64,000 nt of DNA from Sphingobacterium prati (lineage in GTDB: Bacteria > Bacteroidota > Bacteroidia > Sphingobacteriales > Sphingobacteriaceae), in NCBI RefSeq assembly GCF_013167215.1, contig NZ_JABJWY010000038.1, positions 584,765 through 648,764 on the forward strand, in the 5' to 3' direction. Under the pieces are notes generated by a model that worked only from the letters and a program-made list of their open reading frames with translations, was not told the DNA's origin and searched no databases. Of the stretch, positions 25,279-33,930 are shown piece after piece (position 1 is the first letter of the stretch; the number at the start of each line of letters is the position of its first letter). The position numbers were made by a program, and so were the translations under genes.

Positions 25279-27192
25279 TTAACCGAAAATATTATTGGTG
25301 AATTTGAGGCGTATCCCGATTTGAAAATTGTGGATTGTTTTAAAGATTTCTTTCAATGTTGCTTTTTCTATTTTTGTGAGACTATCAATCGGGATATAAT
25401 TATTGGGATTTAACTTGGCAATCCGGATCTGATTAGTCTGATTTCTTAGTCTCAATGACATCAGGTAGTAATAGGATTGATGCAGTTCGTCATATTGTTC
25501 TTGTGTGAATATTGCCAAGTCCAAGAGTGCCTTTAAGCGACCGCCAGTATTTTCTTCATAAATTCTGTTTTTAAGTGCGTATACCCGGACGAGGTCAACG
25601 ATGGGTGTCATGGCCTTTTTGATGTTGAATACTTCTGTTGACCCTACAGTTTGGGTTTTGATGGTTTTAAAGAATGTCAGCGGTGGTTCATACTGTAATG
25701 CATTTTTGGCAATAAAGGCAAAAAAACGGTCGTTTGGTTTTTGCAATTCAATCGTTAAAAAATCCTTTAGCTGCTCGATAATATTCGGATCGCCATACAA
25801 GCGCCTGCAATCAAAGAAGGTGGAAAATTTAATGGCGTTTTCAGGAATGCTTTCTTCAATCCAAGTTTTATAGTTGTTTTTCCAGTGTGACAGCGAATGT
25901 GTCCATTCTGGATTACTGGCCATATATCCTCCAGTGCAATAACTAAATCCAATGGTATTTAAATGATCGGATACCTGACTGGCGAATCGCAGGAAATAAT
26001 CACGTACCAATTCCCGCTGTTCGTTGGCTTTATCTTCGTAGATAATGGCGTTGTCTTGATCCGTCATTAAAGTCTGTTCTTTTCTTCCTTCACTTCCGGT
26101 TACCATGAAAACGAATTTTGCAGGTGGTTCACCAAGGTCTTTGATGACTTTTTCAATTACCTTTATGGCAATACTGTCGGCGACGGTAGTAATAACTTGA
26201 TTGGCGATTTCGGCATTTACACCTCTTCCAAGCAATTGGTGGATGATTTCGGGGACATTGTTCCATTTATCCCGCAACTCTTCCAATGTTTCAGCTAATT
26301 TGACAGATTGGATAAATACCAATGGAGATTGTCCTTGCTCGCTCAAAAGCCTATTTCTACTCAGAAAGCCCACATAGTTACCTTCTTTTTCGACGAGGAG
26401 GTATTTTGATTTAGTCCGGAACATCTTTAAGACGGCTTCATAGAGGTAAGCCTGATTTGAAATACTCACAATAGGGTTGTCCATCACTTCTACAATATGC
26501 TGGCCGGTATCTGCTTGTTGAGCGATCACCCGGTCCCTTAGCGTCATGTCGGTCGCATAGCCAATGATTGAATCGCCCTCCTTGATAAATAAGCAGCTAA
26601 CTTTTTGTGTAGCCATCACCTTTGCCGCCATATAAATAGGCGTGTCAGCGCTACACGCAACAATATCCTTGTACACAATGTGTTCGATTTTGCGTGAATA
26701 AAGCTGGTCAGCCGCAAAGTAGCTTTCTTCAAAAGATGCTGGCGACTTTACGAAATGTGAAAACTCCTCATCCAGCATTCTTCTCCCGAAAGAATTCGTA
26801 AAAAAATGGAAAAATTCTTCATTGGCATTACATAGCTCGATGAAATTTTTCCTGGGTAAGCGATAAATGACAGTTCCCTTTTTGGCAATGACGGACTTGA
26901 GCGCCTTCGTCCTGTTCAACAAGACGGAAATTCCACCAAAGCAATAGGGGCGATGATGAATTTCAACTAACCTTTTGCCATCCGAGCTATCCAAGAAAAA
27001 GGTCTCATATTCACCTTGTTCAATAAGATCTACGCCGTCCATGTCCGTTATATGCTGTCTATAAACAAGTGTATCTTTTGAAAAACGCATTTCGTGAAAC
27101 AGATCGACGAGGCTGAGTTGAACTATTTCGGGCAATACCTGAAACGGTTGCGTAGCTTTTAGAAGTGATAAGATAACTTCAGTATTTTTCAT
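25279..27192 (-). CDS. cNMP-binding/CBS/DUF294 nucleotidyltransferase-like signalling protein
   Basis: 637 residues with four parts. A cyclic-nucleotide-binding-like domain (about 10-130: VDLIEQGEYETFFLDSSDG, HHRPYCFGGISVLL). Two CBS motifs (about 180-300: DIVACSADTPIYMAAKVMAT, ...VMDNPIVSISNQAYLYEAV). A GlnD-like nucleotidyltransferase domain DUF294 (MVTGSEGRKEQTLMTDQDNA near 362, with the GS and DxD residues). A C-terminal helical DUF294_C (NQTNQIRIAKLNPNNYIPID). Such proteins are thought to sense nucleotides, but their targets are unknown. A longer frame from 27261 overlaps the exonuclease gene. MKNTEVILSLL at 27192 leaves a 10-bp gap and is preferred. Confidence 0.87.
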   Translation of the reverse strand: MKNTEVILSLLKATQPFQVLPEIVQLSLVDLFHEMRFSKDTLVYRQHITDMDGVDLIEQGEYETFFLDSSDGKRLVEIHHRPYCFGGISVLLNRTKALKSVIAKKGTVIYRLPRKNFIELCNANEEFFHFFTNSFGRRMLDEEFSHFVKSPASFEESYFAADQLYSRKIEHIVYKDIVACSADTPIYMAAKVMATQKVSCLFIKEGDSIIGYATDMTLRDRVIAQQADTGQHIVEVMDNPIVSISNQAYLYEAVLKMFRTKSKYLLVEKEGNYVGFLSRNRLLSEQGQSPLVFIQSVKLAETLEELRDKWNNVPEIIHQLLGRGVNAEIANQVITTVADSIAIKVIEKVIKDLGEPPAKFVFMVTGSEGRKEQTLMTDQDNAIIYEDKANEQRELVRDYFLRFASQVSDHLNTIGFSYCTGGYMASNPEWTHSLSHWKNNYKTWIEESIPENAIKFSTFFDCRRLYGDPNIIEQLKDFLTIELQKPNDRFFAFIAKNALQYEPPLTFFKTIKTQTVGSTEVFNIKKAMTPIVDLVRVYALKNRIYEENTGGRLKALLDLAIFTQEQYDELHQSYYYLMSLRLRNQTNQIRIAKLNPNNYIPIDSLTKIEKATLKEIFKTIHNFQIGIRLKFTNNIFG

Positions 27193-27202
27193 GCTAAATG
27201 TA

Positions 27203-27823
27203 TTATATGATGTTATCGAATGCTGATTGCTGGTTTTGAATATCTTGATCGGATAGTTCACCCCGCCGTTTCATTTCAAAAAAACAGCTGGCTGTGATTG
27301 CGGCATCTTTTTCGGCATTGTGTATGTTTTTGGGTGTTTCCGAGAAGAGCGCTTCGTATAGTAACGGAAGGGGAAGGTGAACCATATTTGGATTGCGCAC
27401 ATAGATCTTACTGTGCAATAATGTACAAAAATAAGTGATTCCAGAAAATGGTATAGGTAGATTGCAACGAAAGTATTCTGCACATAATACCTGTATGTCA
27501 AAAGAAAGAAAATGACCAATGACTTGGGGACGATATTTTTTGAGATCATGGCTAAGTTTGCGTAGTACATCTTTTTTCTTTTCGCCATGTTTCATAAGAA
27601 AGGGAGGAGTCAATCCATGTATTTGTTCCGCCGCTGGACTGATTGGAATCAAAGGCTCATAGATATATTTATTGGTACGTTTGACCTCCTGCATCTCTTC
27701 GTCAAAGATAATCCATGCCAGTTGCAGAAGATGAGGCCAATTGTCACTCGCTGTATATTTTCTGTCCCACTTCTTGGGCAGTCCAGATGTTTCCGTGTCT
27801 AAGAATAAAAGATATTTTTTCAA
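27203..27823 (-). CDS. DnaQ-like DEDDh 3'-5' exonuclease, TTG start
   Basis: 206 residues of the RNase T/DnaQ exonuclease superfamily. Acidic motifs are in order: YLLFLDTETSGLPKKW (D and E of motif I), IGHFLSFDIQVLCAEY (motif II aspartate) and HNAEKDAAITASCFFEMKRR (motif III histidine and aspartate). The start is TTG at 27823. No in-frame ATG exists before the upstream stop, and the next codons give the standard MKKYLLFLDTETSG opening. Similar genes accompany DUF294/CBS proteins in other Bacteroidota and proteobacteria, so the pair probably works together. The role (repair or RNA turnover) is not known. Confidence 0.85.
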   Translation of the reverse strand: MKKYLLFLDTETSGLPKKWDRKYTASDNWPHLLQLAWIIFDEEMQEVKRTNKYIYEPLIPISPAAEQIHGLTPPFLMKHGEKKKDVLRKLSHDLKKYRPQVIGHFLSFDIQVLCAEYFRCNLPIPFSGITYFCTLLHSKIYVRNPNMVHLPLPLLYEALFSETPKNIHNAEKDAAITASCFFEMKRRGELSDQDIQNQQSAFDNII

Positions 27824-27988
27824 GGAATCGTTGATTATATACTAAAAATAGTAAAAATAATCTAGTTGATGCGGATTAAATCTCTATCTGTAAAAAATAT
27901 ACTTTGTAAAAAACGAGATACTTATTCTAATATTTGAAATTTTATATGTAAAATTGACATTTATTAGTGAATTGCAAAATAACCAATT

Positions 27989-30700
27989 ATGTACAGAAGA
28001 CTATTATGCGTTTTACTTTGTATCTGTTCTCTCGTTGTAGAGCTTCACGCAGGAAACAAACAAAAAAATATTGTTTATACGATGGCGGGAATCGTAAATC
28101 AAGAGCGATTTCAATACGCTATTGATCTGCTACAAAAAGAACTGTTCAAATTTACTGTCACAAACCCTGTACAGGTTGAGGTGAGTACGTTAGCACAAAA
28201 GAAGTCTTTACCAGACTCTATTAAAGCTAAATTGATCGAGAAAGAACATTTTGTTTTATATCGGAAAGCAGGAAAAGGAGTAATTGAACTTATAGGAGCA
28301 GACGAGTCAGGGGTATTGTACGGTTGTTTGGAATTACTTGCTAATAAAACCTGGCAAGGAAACCAGCCCTTTTTTATACAAGATGGACCTAAGATGGTGA
28401 TGCGGGGGACGAGCATCGGACTTCAGAAAACAACCTATCTACCTGGGCATGATATTTATGAATACCCTTATACACCAGAATCCTTTCCTTGGTTTTACGA
28501 TAAGCAATTGTGGCTGAATTATTTGGATATGATGGCTGAAAATCGATATAATGCACTTTATCTTTGGAATGGGCATCCTTTTTCCTCCTTAGTCAAATTA
28601 AAAGATTACCCTTATGCGCTTGAGGTTAATGAGTCTACTTTTCAGAAAAATCAAGATATCTATACTTTTTTGACCAAAGAAGCGAATAAAAGAGGGATCT
28701 GGATTATTCAAATGTTTTATAATATTATCCTACCAAAGCCTTTCGCCGATCGCCATGGTTTAAAGACACAGGAGCGAAATCGAATTATTACACCTTTAAT
28801 TTCAGATTATACACGTAAAAGCATCGCTGCTTTTGTAGCCAAATATCCGAATGTGGGGCTCTTGATTACTTTGGGTGAAGCAATGGAAGGGGTGGGGCAA
28901 GACGATATCAACTGGTTTACAAAAACGATTATTCCGGGTGTAAAAGATGGTTTACAGTTGTCCCGGACAGCCGGTGAACCACCTATCATCCTAAGGGCCC
29001 ATGATACGGATGCACCTGCTGTTATGCAAGCAGCACTGCCGATATATAAGAATTTGTACACGATGGCTAAATATAATGGAGAAGCATTGACGACCTATAC
29101 ACCTCGGGGAAAATGGGCAGAATTACATCGTTCATTAGGTGATATTGGTACTGTACATATTCAAAATGTGCATATATTGGCCAATTTGGAGCCTTTCCGT
29201 TATGGTTCTCCTGATTTTATCCAGAAATCGGTTAAAGCTATGCACGAAGTCCACCATTCAAATGGCATCCATATATATCCACAGGCTTCGTATTGGGATT
29301 GGCCTTACTCAGCGGATAAAGTTGACAATAGATTATTACAGGTCGATCGAGATTGGATGTGGTACAAAGCTTGGGCCAGATACGCTTGGGACGAAAATCG
29401 AGATTTATTAAATGAAAAATCCTATTGGTCAAAGGAACTTGTGCACTATTACGGTATTCCTGAGAAGGATGCGCAAAAGTTATTATTGGCCATTGAAGAA
29501 ATAGGTGAGATATCGCCTAAAATCCTGCGGCGATTTGGTATTACAGACGGTAACAGACAGACCTCTTCTTTGGGAATGCTGATGACACAACTGATAAATC
29601 CTTATCGTTACGGGTTGTTTACAATGCTTTATGAATCTGAGGCGCCAGAAGGAGAGATGATTGTTGATTATGTGGAGAAGGACTATCGTTATGAAGGCCA
29701 TATTGGAGAAACACCTGCCCAGGTGGCAAGAGAAATTGTGCAACATGGAGCGCGCGCAGCGGCTCTTATCAAAACATTGGGAACGCCCACCAAAAATGTA
29801 GCAGAATTTGATCGATGGCTTAATGATATCCGAATCCATCAACTGTTGGCTAATCATTATAGCTATAAGGTGAAGGCTGCCATTCAACTTCTGCGCTATA
29901 AATATGTACGTGATCTAAACGCACTTCGAAAAGCTTTACCGGATCTGGAACAAAGTGTTGAAGAATACCGTAAGCTAACAGCGATAACGGATAAGACCTA
30001 TTTATATGCAAACAGCATGCAAACCAAACAACGTAAAATACCGATGCGGGGAGCGGATGCAACCTTTATTCATTGGAAAGAAATGCTGCCTGTCTTTGAA
30101 ACTGAATTGAATAACTTCAAACAAGCGATAGATTCTTTATCAAAGATGAGTGATACCCCCACGCAAATAAAAGTTGGATTAAAATCTCAGCAGGTCACGT
30201 TTTTGGATAATCAACAATTGATTCCATTGAAAAAGGGCGCGAAATTGTATGCGGATCAGGAATTGGTCGTGACACATTTAGCAAATGAATTAGAAGGGAT
30301 CCAAGCGATACAGATTGATGCGGCTAATCAAAAATTAGTCGGTACACATCTCCGGTTCAAAAGTGAAAAACCAGTGAAGATATTAGTTGGCTATTTCAAT
30401 AGCACCGACAAAGTTTTTGCTCCCAAACCTGTTTTGGAAATCGATGCGAGCGCCAATGATTTTGGACAGGCAGAGGCAAAAGTGCGTAATGCGATCCGAA
30501 TTCAGTACATGCCTATGGTAGATATTCATACTTACTCCTTTCCTGCAGGAACAAACGAACTGAAAATTCCGAAGGGAGAGGTACTGGTTTTAGGCGTTGT
30601 GGACGATAGGGAGCTCCCAAATCCGTATAATGCCGATGTGGATAATCAAGGGGATGACCTCGACGATTTATTTGGCTATTATCAGGGTACAAAACTGTAA
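27989..30700 (+). CDS. GH138-like alpha-galacturonidase (GH67/GH115-like fold)
   Basis: 903 residues with a signal peptide (MYRRLLCVLLCICSLVVELH then AG). An N-terminal alpha/beta domain like that of GH67/GH20 enzymes (about 28-130: GVLYGCLELLANKTWQ) is followed by a TIM barrel (about 135-480: WLNYLDMMAENRYNALYLWN, IHIYPQASYWDWPYSADKV). Likely catalytic glutamates are Glu297 in LLITLGEAMEGVG and Glu365 in MAKYNGEALTTY. Their spacing of 68 is, from memory, close to the pair described for GH138, which removes alpha-galacturonic acid from RG-II chain A. GH115 alpha-glucuronidase is the main alternative. It is the first gene of the PUL and is divergent from the exonuclease gene. Confidence 0.7.
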   Translation: MYRRLLCVLLCICSLVVELHAGNKQKNIVYTMAGIVNQERFQYAIDLLQKELFKFTVTNPVQVEVSTLAQKKSLPDSIKAKLIEKEHFVLYRKAGKGVIELIGADESGVLYGCLELLANKTWQGNQPFFIQDGPKMVMRGTSIGLQKTTYLPGHDIYEYPYTPESFPWFYDKQLWLNYLDMMAENRYNALYLWNGHPFSSLVKLKDYPYALEVNESTFQKNQDIYTFLTKEANKRGIWIIQMFYNIILPKPFADRHGLKTQERNRIITPLISDYTRKSIAAFVAKYPNVGLLITLGEAMEGVGQDDINWFTKTIIPGVKDGLQLSRTAGEPPIILRAHDTDAPAVMQAALPIYKNLYTMAKYNGEALTTYTPRGKWAELHRSLGDIGTVHIQNVHILANLEPFRYGSPDFIQKSVKAMHEVHHSNGIHIYPQASYWDWPYSADKVDNRLLQVDRDWMWYKAWARYAWDENRDLLNEKSYWSKELVHYYGIPEKDAQKLLLAIEEIGEISPKILRRFGITDGNRQTSSLGMLMTQLINPYRYGLFTMLYESEAPEGEMIVDYVEKDYRYEGHIGETPAQVAREIVQHGARAAALIKTLGTPTKNVAEFDRWLNDIRIHQLLANHYSYKVKAAIQLLRYKYVRDLNALRKALPDLEQSVEEYRKLTAITDKTYLYANSMQTKQRKIPMRGADATFIHWKEMLPVFETELNNFKQAIDSLSKMSDTPTQIKVGLKSQQVTFLDNQQLIPLKKGAKLYADQELVVTHLANELEGIQAIQIDAANQKLVGTHLRFKSEKPVKILVGYFNSTDKVFAPKPVLEIDASANDFGQAEAKVRNAIRIQYMPMVDIHTYSFPAGTNELKIPKGEVLVLGVVDDRELPNPYNADVDNQGDDLDDLFGYYQGTKL

Positions 30701-30803
30701 CATAACGAGGCTCAGGATAGTACAGGATAAATAACTTAAACGAAGTAGGTATTTTACGAAAAACACAATAAATTGATTTCAACTTTTTGATATTAAATAA
30801 GTA

Positions 30804-32342
30804 ATGAAAATTAGAACATCTATTCTTGCGCTTCTTTTCTGTGGACTTTCCTATGTAAGGGCGCAGGAAAAATTAGTGGAGAAGGTCCGATCCTATGTTC
30901 GGGAATTTAATAGTAATGACAATGAAGCAGTGGTCAACAAGATTCCAAATAAGGATGCTTACGATTGGCTCCTGGCGAATGTCCCCTTGCTTGATTGTCC
31001 TGATAAGGAGGTTGAGCAGACTTATTATTTTAGATGGTGGTCCTACCGCAAACATATAAAGTCAAGTCCAGAAGGTACTTTGGTGACAGAATTTATTGAA
31101 CCGGTAAAGCATGCTGGAAAATACAATTCAATTAGCTGTGCACTTGGTCACCATTTGTATGAAGGCAGATGGATTCGCGACAATGCGTTTTTAAAAGAAT
31201 ACATTGATTTTTGGCTTTATCATGCTGATAAAGGTCAATCCAAGCGGAGATTCCATCAGTTCAGTTCCTGGCTGCCTGATGCATTATTGGCTTATTGCAA
31301 AGTCAATCCTGACAATCACTATTTAGAGGCCCGTTTGATGGACTTGGATCAAGATTTTGAAAAATGGGAAAAAGAAAGAAAGGCTAATAATGGTCTTTTC
31401 TGGCAATACGATGTCCAGGATGGGATGGAAGAATCTGTTTCCGGTGGACGGAAAGTGCATAATATGCGCCCATCTATTAACAGCTACATGTATGGGAACG
31501 CTGTTGCGATTGCAGCAATTGCCAAATTGGTGTCGAATAAGGGATTAGAGAAGAAATATAGTTCATATGCACAGTCTTTACGTCAATTGGTATTGGATTC
31601 ACTCTGGGACAAGGAGGATCAATTCTTTAAAACAAAGCTGGAAAAAGGACCGCTACATCCCACACGTGAAGCAATTGGTTTTATTCCCTGGTACTTTCAT
31701 TTACCACCCGATAAAGCTATGTATGGAAAAGCATGGCTTCAATTGCCCGATACGGCGGGATTTAATGCCCCTTGGGGAACAACGACTGCCGAGCGACGTG
31801 AGCCAACTTTTAGAACGCGCGGGACAGGGCATAGTTGTGAATGGGATGGTGCGATTTGGCCTTTCACAAGTTCGCAGACGATCCGTGGAATGGCTAATTA
31901 CTTAAGCGATTACAAACGGAATAACGCGATAAATGCGAATGATTTATACGAGCAGATTCATAAATATGCCAAATCGCATGTTATGAACGGTAAGCCTTAT
32001 ATTGGTGAATACCAAGATGAGCGGACAGGAGCATGGTTAAAAGGCGATAATCCGAGAAGTAAGTTTTACAACCACTCTACATTTGCAGATATCATTATTC
32101 AGGATTTAATTGGTATAAAGCCACAAACCAACCATACATTGGAAATAAGGCCATTGATTACAAAAGACAGATGGGACTATTTTGCGCTGACTCAATTAAC
32201 TTACCACAATAAGAACATTTCGATTTATTGGGATGCTACCGGCGAAAAATATAACAAAGGAAAGGGATTTACTGTGTATGTGGATGGAACAAAGTCTTTC
32301 CATCAGCTAGATTTAAAAAATTGTAAGATTAACTTAAATTAA
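30804..32342 (+). CDS. MGH1-like (alpha/alpha)6-barrel glycoside hydrolase, family unassigned
   Basis: 512 residues with a signal peptide (MKIRTSILALLFCGLSYVRA). Helical-toroid features of the GH63/GH37/mannosylglycerate-hydrolase type are visible: TYYFRWWSYRKHIK (near 77), ALGHHLYEGRWIRDNAFLKE, SINSYMYGNAVAIAAIAKLV, and the near-diagnostic CEWDGAIWPFTSSQTIRGMA (near 345), where W(D/N)GxIWP normally carries an acidic catalytic residue. The end KGFTVYVDGTKSFHQLDLKN looks like a small beta domain. I cannot assign a CAZy family. It lies between the GH138-like gene and GH28 (1-bp gap), so a pectin side-chain linkage is the likely substrate. Confidence 0.6.
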   Translation: MKIRTSILALLFCGLSYVRAQEKLVEKVRSYVREFNSNDNEAVVNKIPNKDAYDWLLANVPLLDCPDKEVEQTYYFRWWSYRKHIKSSPEGTLVTEFIEPVKHAGKYNSISCALGHHLYEGRWIRDNAFLKEYIDFWLYHADKGQSKRRFHQFSSWLPDALLAYCKVNPDNHYLEARLMDLDQDFEKWEKERKANNGLFWQYDVQDGMEESVSGGRKVHNMRPSINSYMYGNAVAIAAIAKLVSNKGLEKKYSSYAQSLRQLVLDSLWDKEDQFFKTKLEKGPLHPTREAIGFIPWYFHLPPDKAMYGKAWLQLPDTAGFNAPWGTTTAERREPTFRTRGTGHSCEWDGAIWPFTSSQTIRGMANYLSDYKRNNAINANDLYEQIHKYAKSHVMNGKPYIGEYQDERTGAWLKGDNPRSKFYNHSTFADIIIQDLIGIKPQTNHTLEIRPLITKDRWDYFALTQLTYHNKNISIYWDATGEKYNKGKGFTVYVDGTKSFHQLDLKNCKINLN

Positions 32343-32343
32343 T

Positions 32344-33930
32344 ATGATCAGAAAAAACTATCATCGTGGATTAATAACAGTTTTCTTTTGTTTATCCATG
32401 TTGGGTCTACAGGCACAAACTTGGCTAAATGTCATGGACTTTGGTGCGCGGAAAGACAGTACTGGCAGCAATACATTGGCTATCAAAAAGGCTATTGCAG
32501 CAGCTGCAAATAAAGGAGGAGGAACCATCTATTTCCCGGCGGGAAAATATATAACAGGTCCAATTCATCTGAAAAGTAATATCACCATTTATATTGATGC
32601 TGGTGCTGAATTGCATTTTAGTGATAATTTTGATGATTATTTACCGATGGTGGAATCGCGATGGGAAGGAACTGCAGTAACCAATTTTTCACCATTATTC
32701 TATGGCAATAACCTAGAAAACATTAGTATTCAAGGACGTGGTACTATCGACGGACATGGTAAAAAGTGGTGGGGCTATTCCGAGGTTGAGGTTAAAAAAC
32801 AAACCGAAGACAGTAAATGGCAAAAAGAGTTTAAACGCCTCAATAAGGATGTACTAGCTCCAGATCTTCCGGGATGGATCGAGAGAGGTTTTCTACGTCC
32901 ACCGTTTATACAATTCTTAAATTGTAAAAATGTACAGATCAAGGATATTAAAATTCAAAACTCACCATTTTGGACAATTAATCCCCAATACTGTGATAAT
33001 GTCACAGTGGATGGTGTGACCATAGATAATCCTCCATCTCCTAACACAGATGGTATTAATCCAGAATCTTGCTCCAATGTTCGCATCGCTAATTGCCATA
33101 TTAGCGTGGGGGATGACTGCATTACGATAAAATCAGGAAAGGATCGTTCGGGACGAAAAATTAACATCCCAGCCGAAAATTATACGATTACAAATTGTAC
33201 AATGCTTCGTGGTCATGGTGGCGTTGTGATTGGAAGTGAGATGTCCGGCGGTGTTAAAAACATTGTTATTTCCAATTGCATTTTTGATGGCACTGATCGT
33301 GGTATACGGCTTAAGACTGCTCGGGGCAGAGGCGGGATCGTCGAAAATATTCAAGTGTCCAATATTGTCATGCGCAACATTAGAGATCAAGCCGTTGTGA
33401 TGGATATGCAATATGCTAAAACTGAGATCGAGCCTGTCGGCGAACGTACACCTAAGTTCAGGAATATCTTTATTAACAATCTATCAGGGACAACCAATCG
33501 TGTTGGATATATGCGGGGGTTGGAGGAGATGCCAATTGAGAATGTAGTATTTTCAGCTATTAATATGCAGGGGAACACAGGTTTTTCGGCTATTAACGTG
33601 AATGGCTTGACATTAAACAATGTAAACTTGGTCATCAAACAAGGAGCTTTGTTGACTGCCAACAACAGTAAGGAACTGCATATTTTGAATGTGAAAAATA
33701 CGACACCTGCAGTGGAGAAATCACTAATCGAACTGGAAAACTGTAAATCGGCGAATGTGCAAAGCTGTTTCCCTTCAGCAGGAACAGGCGTGTTTCTGGA
33801 TTTAGTTGGTTCCGCAAATGAAGAAATTTACGTACAGGGCAATAATCTGGCTCGCGTAAAGCAAGTCCTCCGTGGAACTTATAAAAGTGGTCAGTTAACA
33901 TCAAATATAAACCCTTCAGACAATAAATAA
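32344..33930 (+). CDS. GH28 polygalacturonase-type enzyme
   Basis: 528 residues with signal peptide (ending near GLQAQ). A right-handed beta-helix with all four GH28 active-site motifs: NTDGIN (near 234), GDDCITIKSG (two aspartates, near 256), GHGGVVIGSEMSG (histidine, near 290) and RGIRLKTARGRGG (near 322). The wide N-terminal loop and IERGFLRPPFIQFLNCKNVQ are typical of Bacteroidota GH28 enzymes active on pectin. Expected action is hydrolysis of alpha-1,4-galacturonide bonds, exo or endo not decided. Its stop codon overlaps the next ATG by one base (TAATG), indicating translational coupling to GH95. Confidence 0.9.
   Translation: MIRKNYHRGLITVFFCLSMLGLQAQTWLNVMDFGARKDSTGSNTLAIKKAIAAAANKGGGTIYFPAGKYITGPIHLKSNITIYIDAGAELHFSDNFDDYLPMVESRWEGTAVTNFSPLFYGNNLENISIQGRGTIDGHGKKWWGYSEVEVKKQTEDSKWQKEFKRLNKDVLAPDLPGWIERGFLRPPFIQFLNCKNVQIKDIKIQNSPFWTINPQYCDNVTVDGVTIDNPPSPNTDGINPESCSNVRIANCHISVGDDCITIKSGKDRSGRKINIPAENYTITNCTMLRGHGGVVIGSEMSGGVKNIVISNCIFDGTDRGIRLKTARGRGGIVENIQVSNIVMRNIRDQAVVMDMQYAKTEIEPVGERTPKFRNIFINNLSGTTNRVGYMRGLEEMPIENVVFSAINMQGNTGFSAINVNGLTLNNVNLVIKQGALLTANNSKELHILNVKNTTPAVEKSLIELENCKSANVQSCFPSAGTGVFLDLVGSANEEIYVQGNNLARVKQVLRGTYKSGQLTSNINPSDNK

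Noticed and set aside
27900..27940. Promoter-like TTTG and TAATATTTG upstream of the first PUL gene
   Set aside because: The -7 match has one base too many (TA, three bases, TTTG), so it does not meet the consensus. The real promoter may still be nearby.
29483..29887. Minus-strand 134-codon frame inside the GH138-like gene
   Set aside because: It is antisense to the real gene, rich in His, Ser and Cys as expected for shadow frames, and has no domain.
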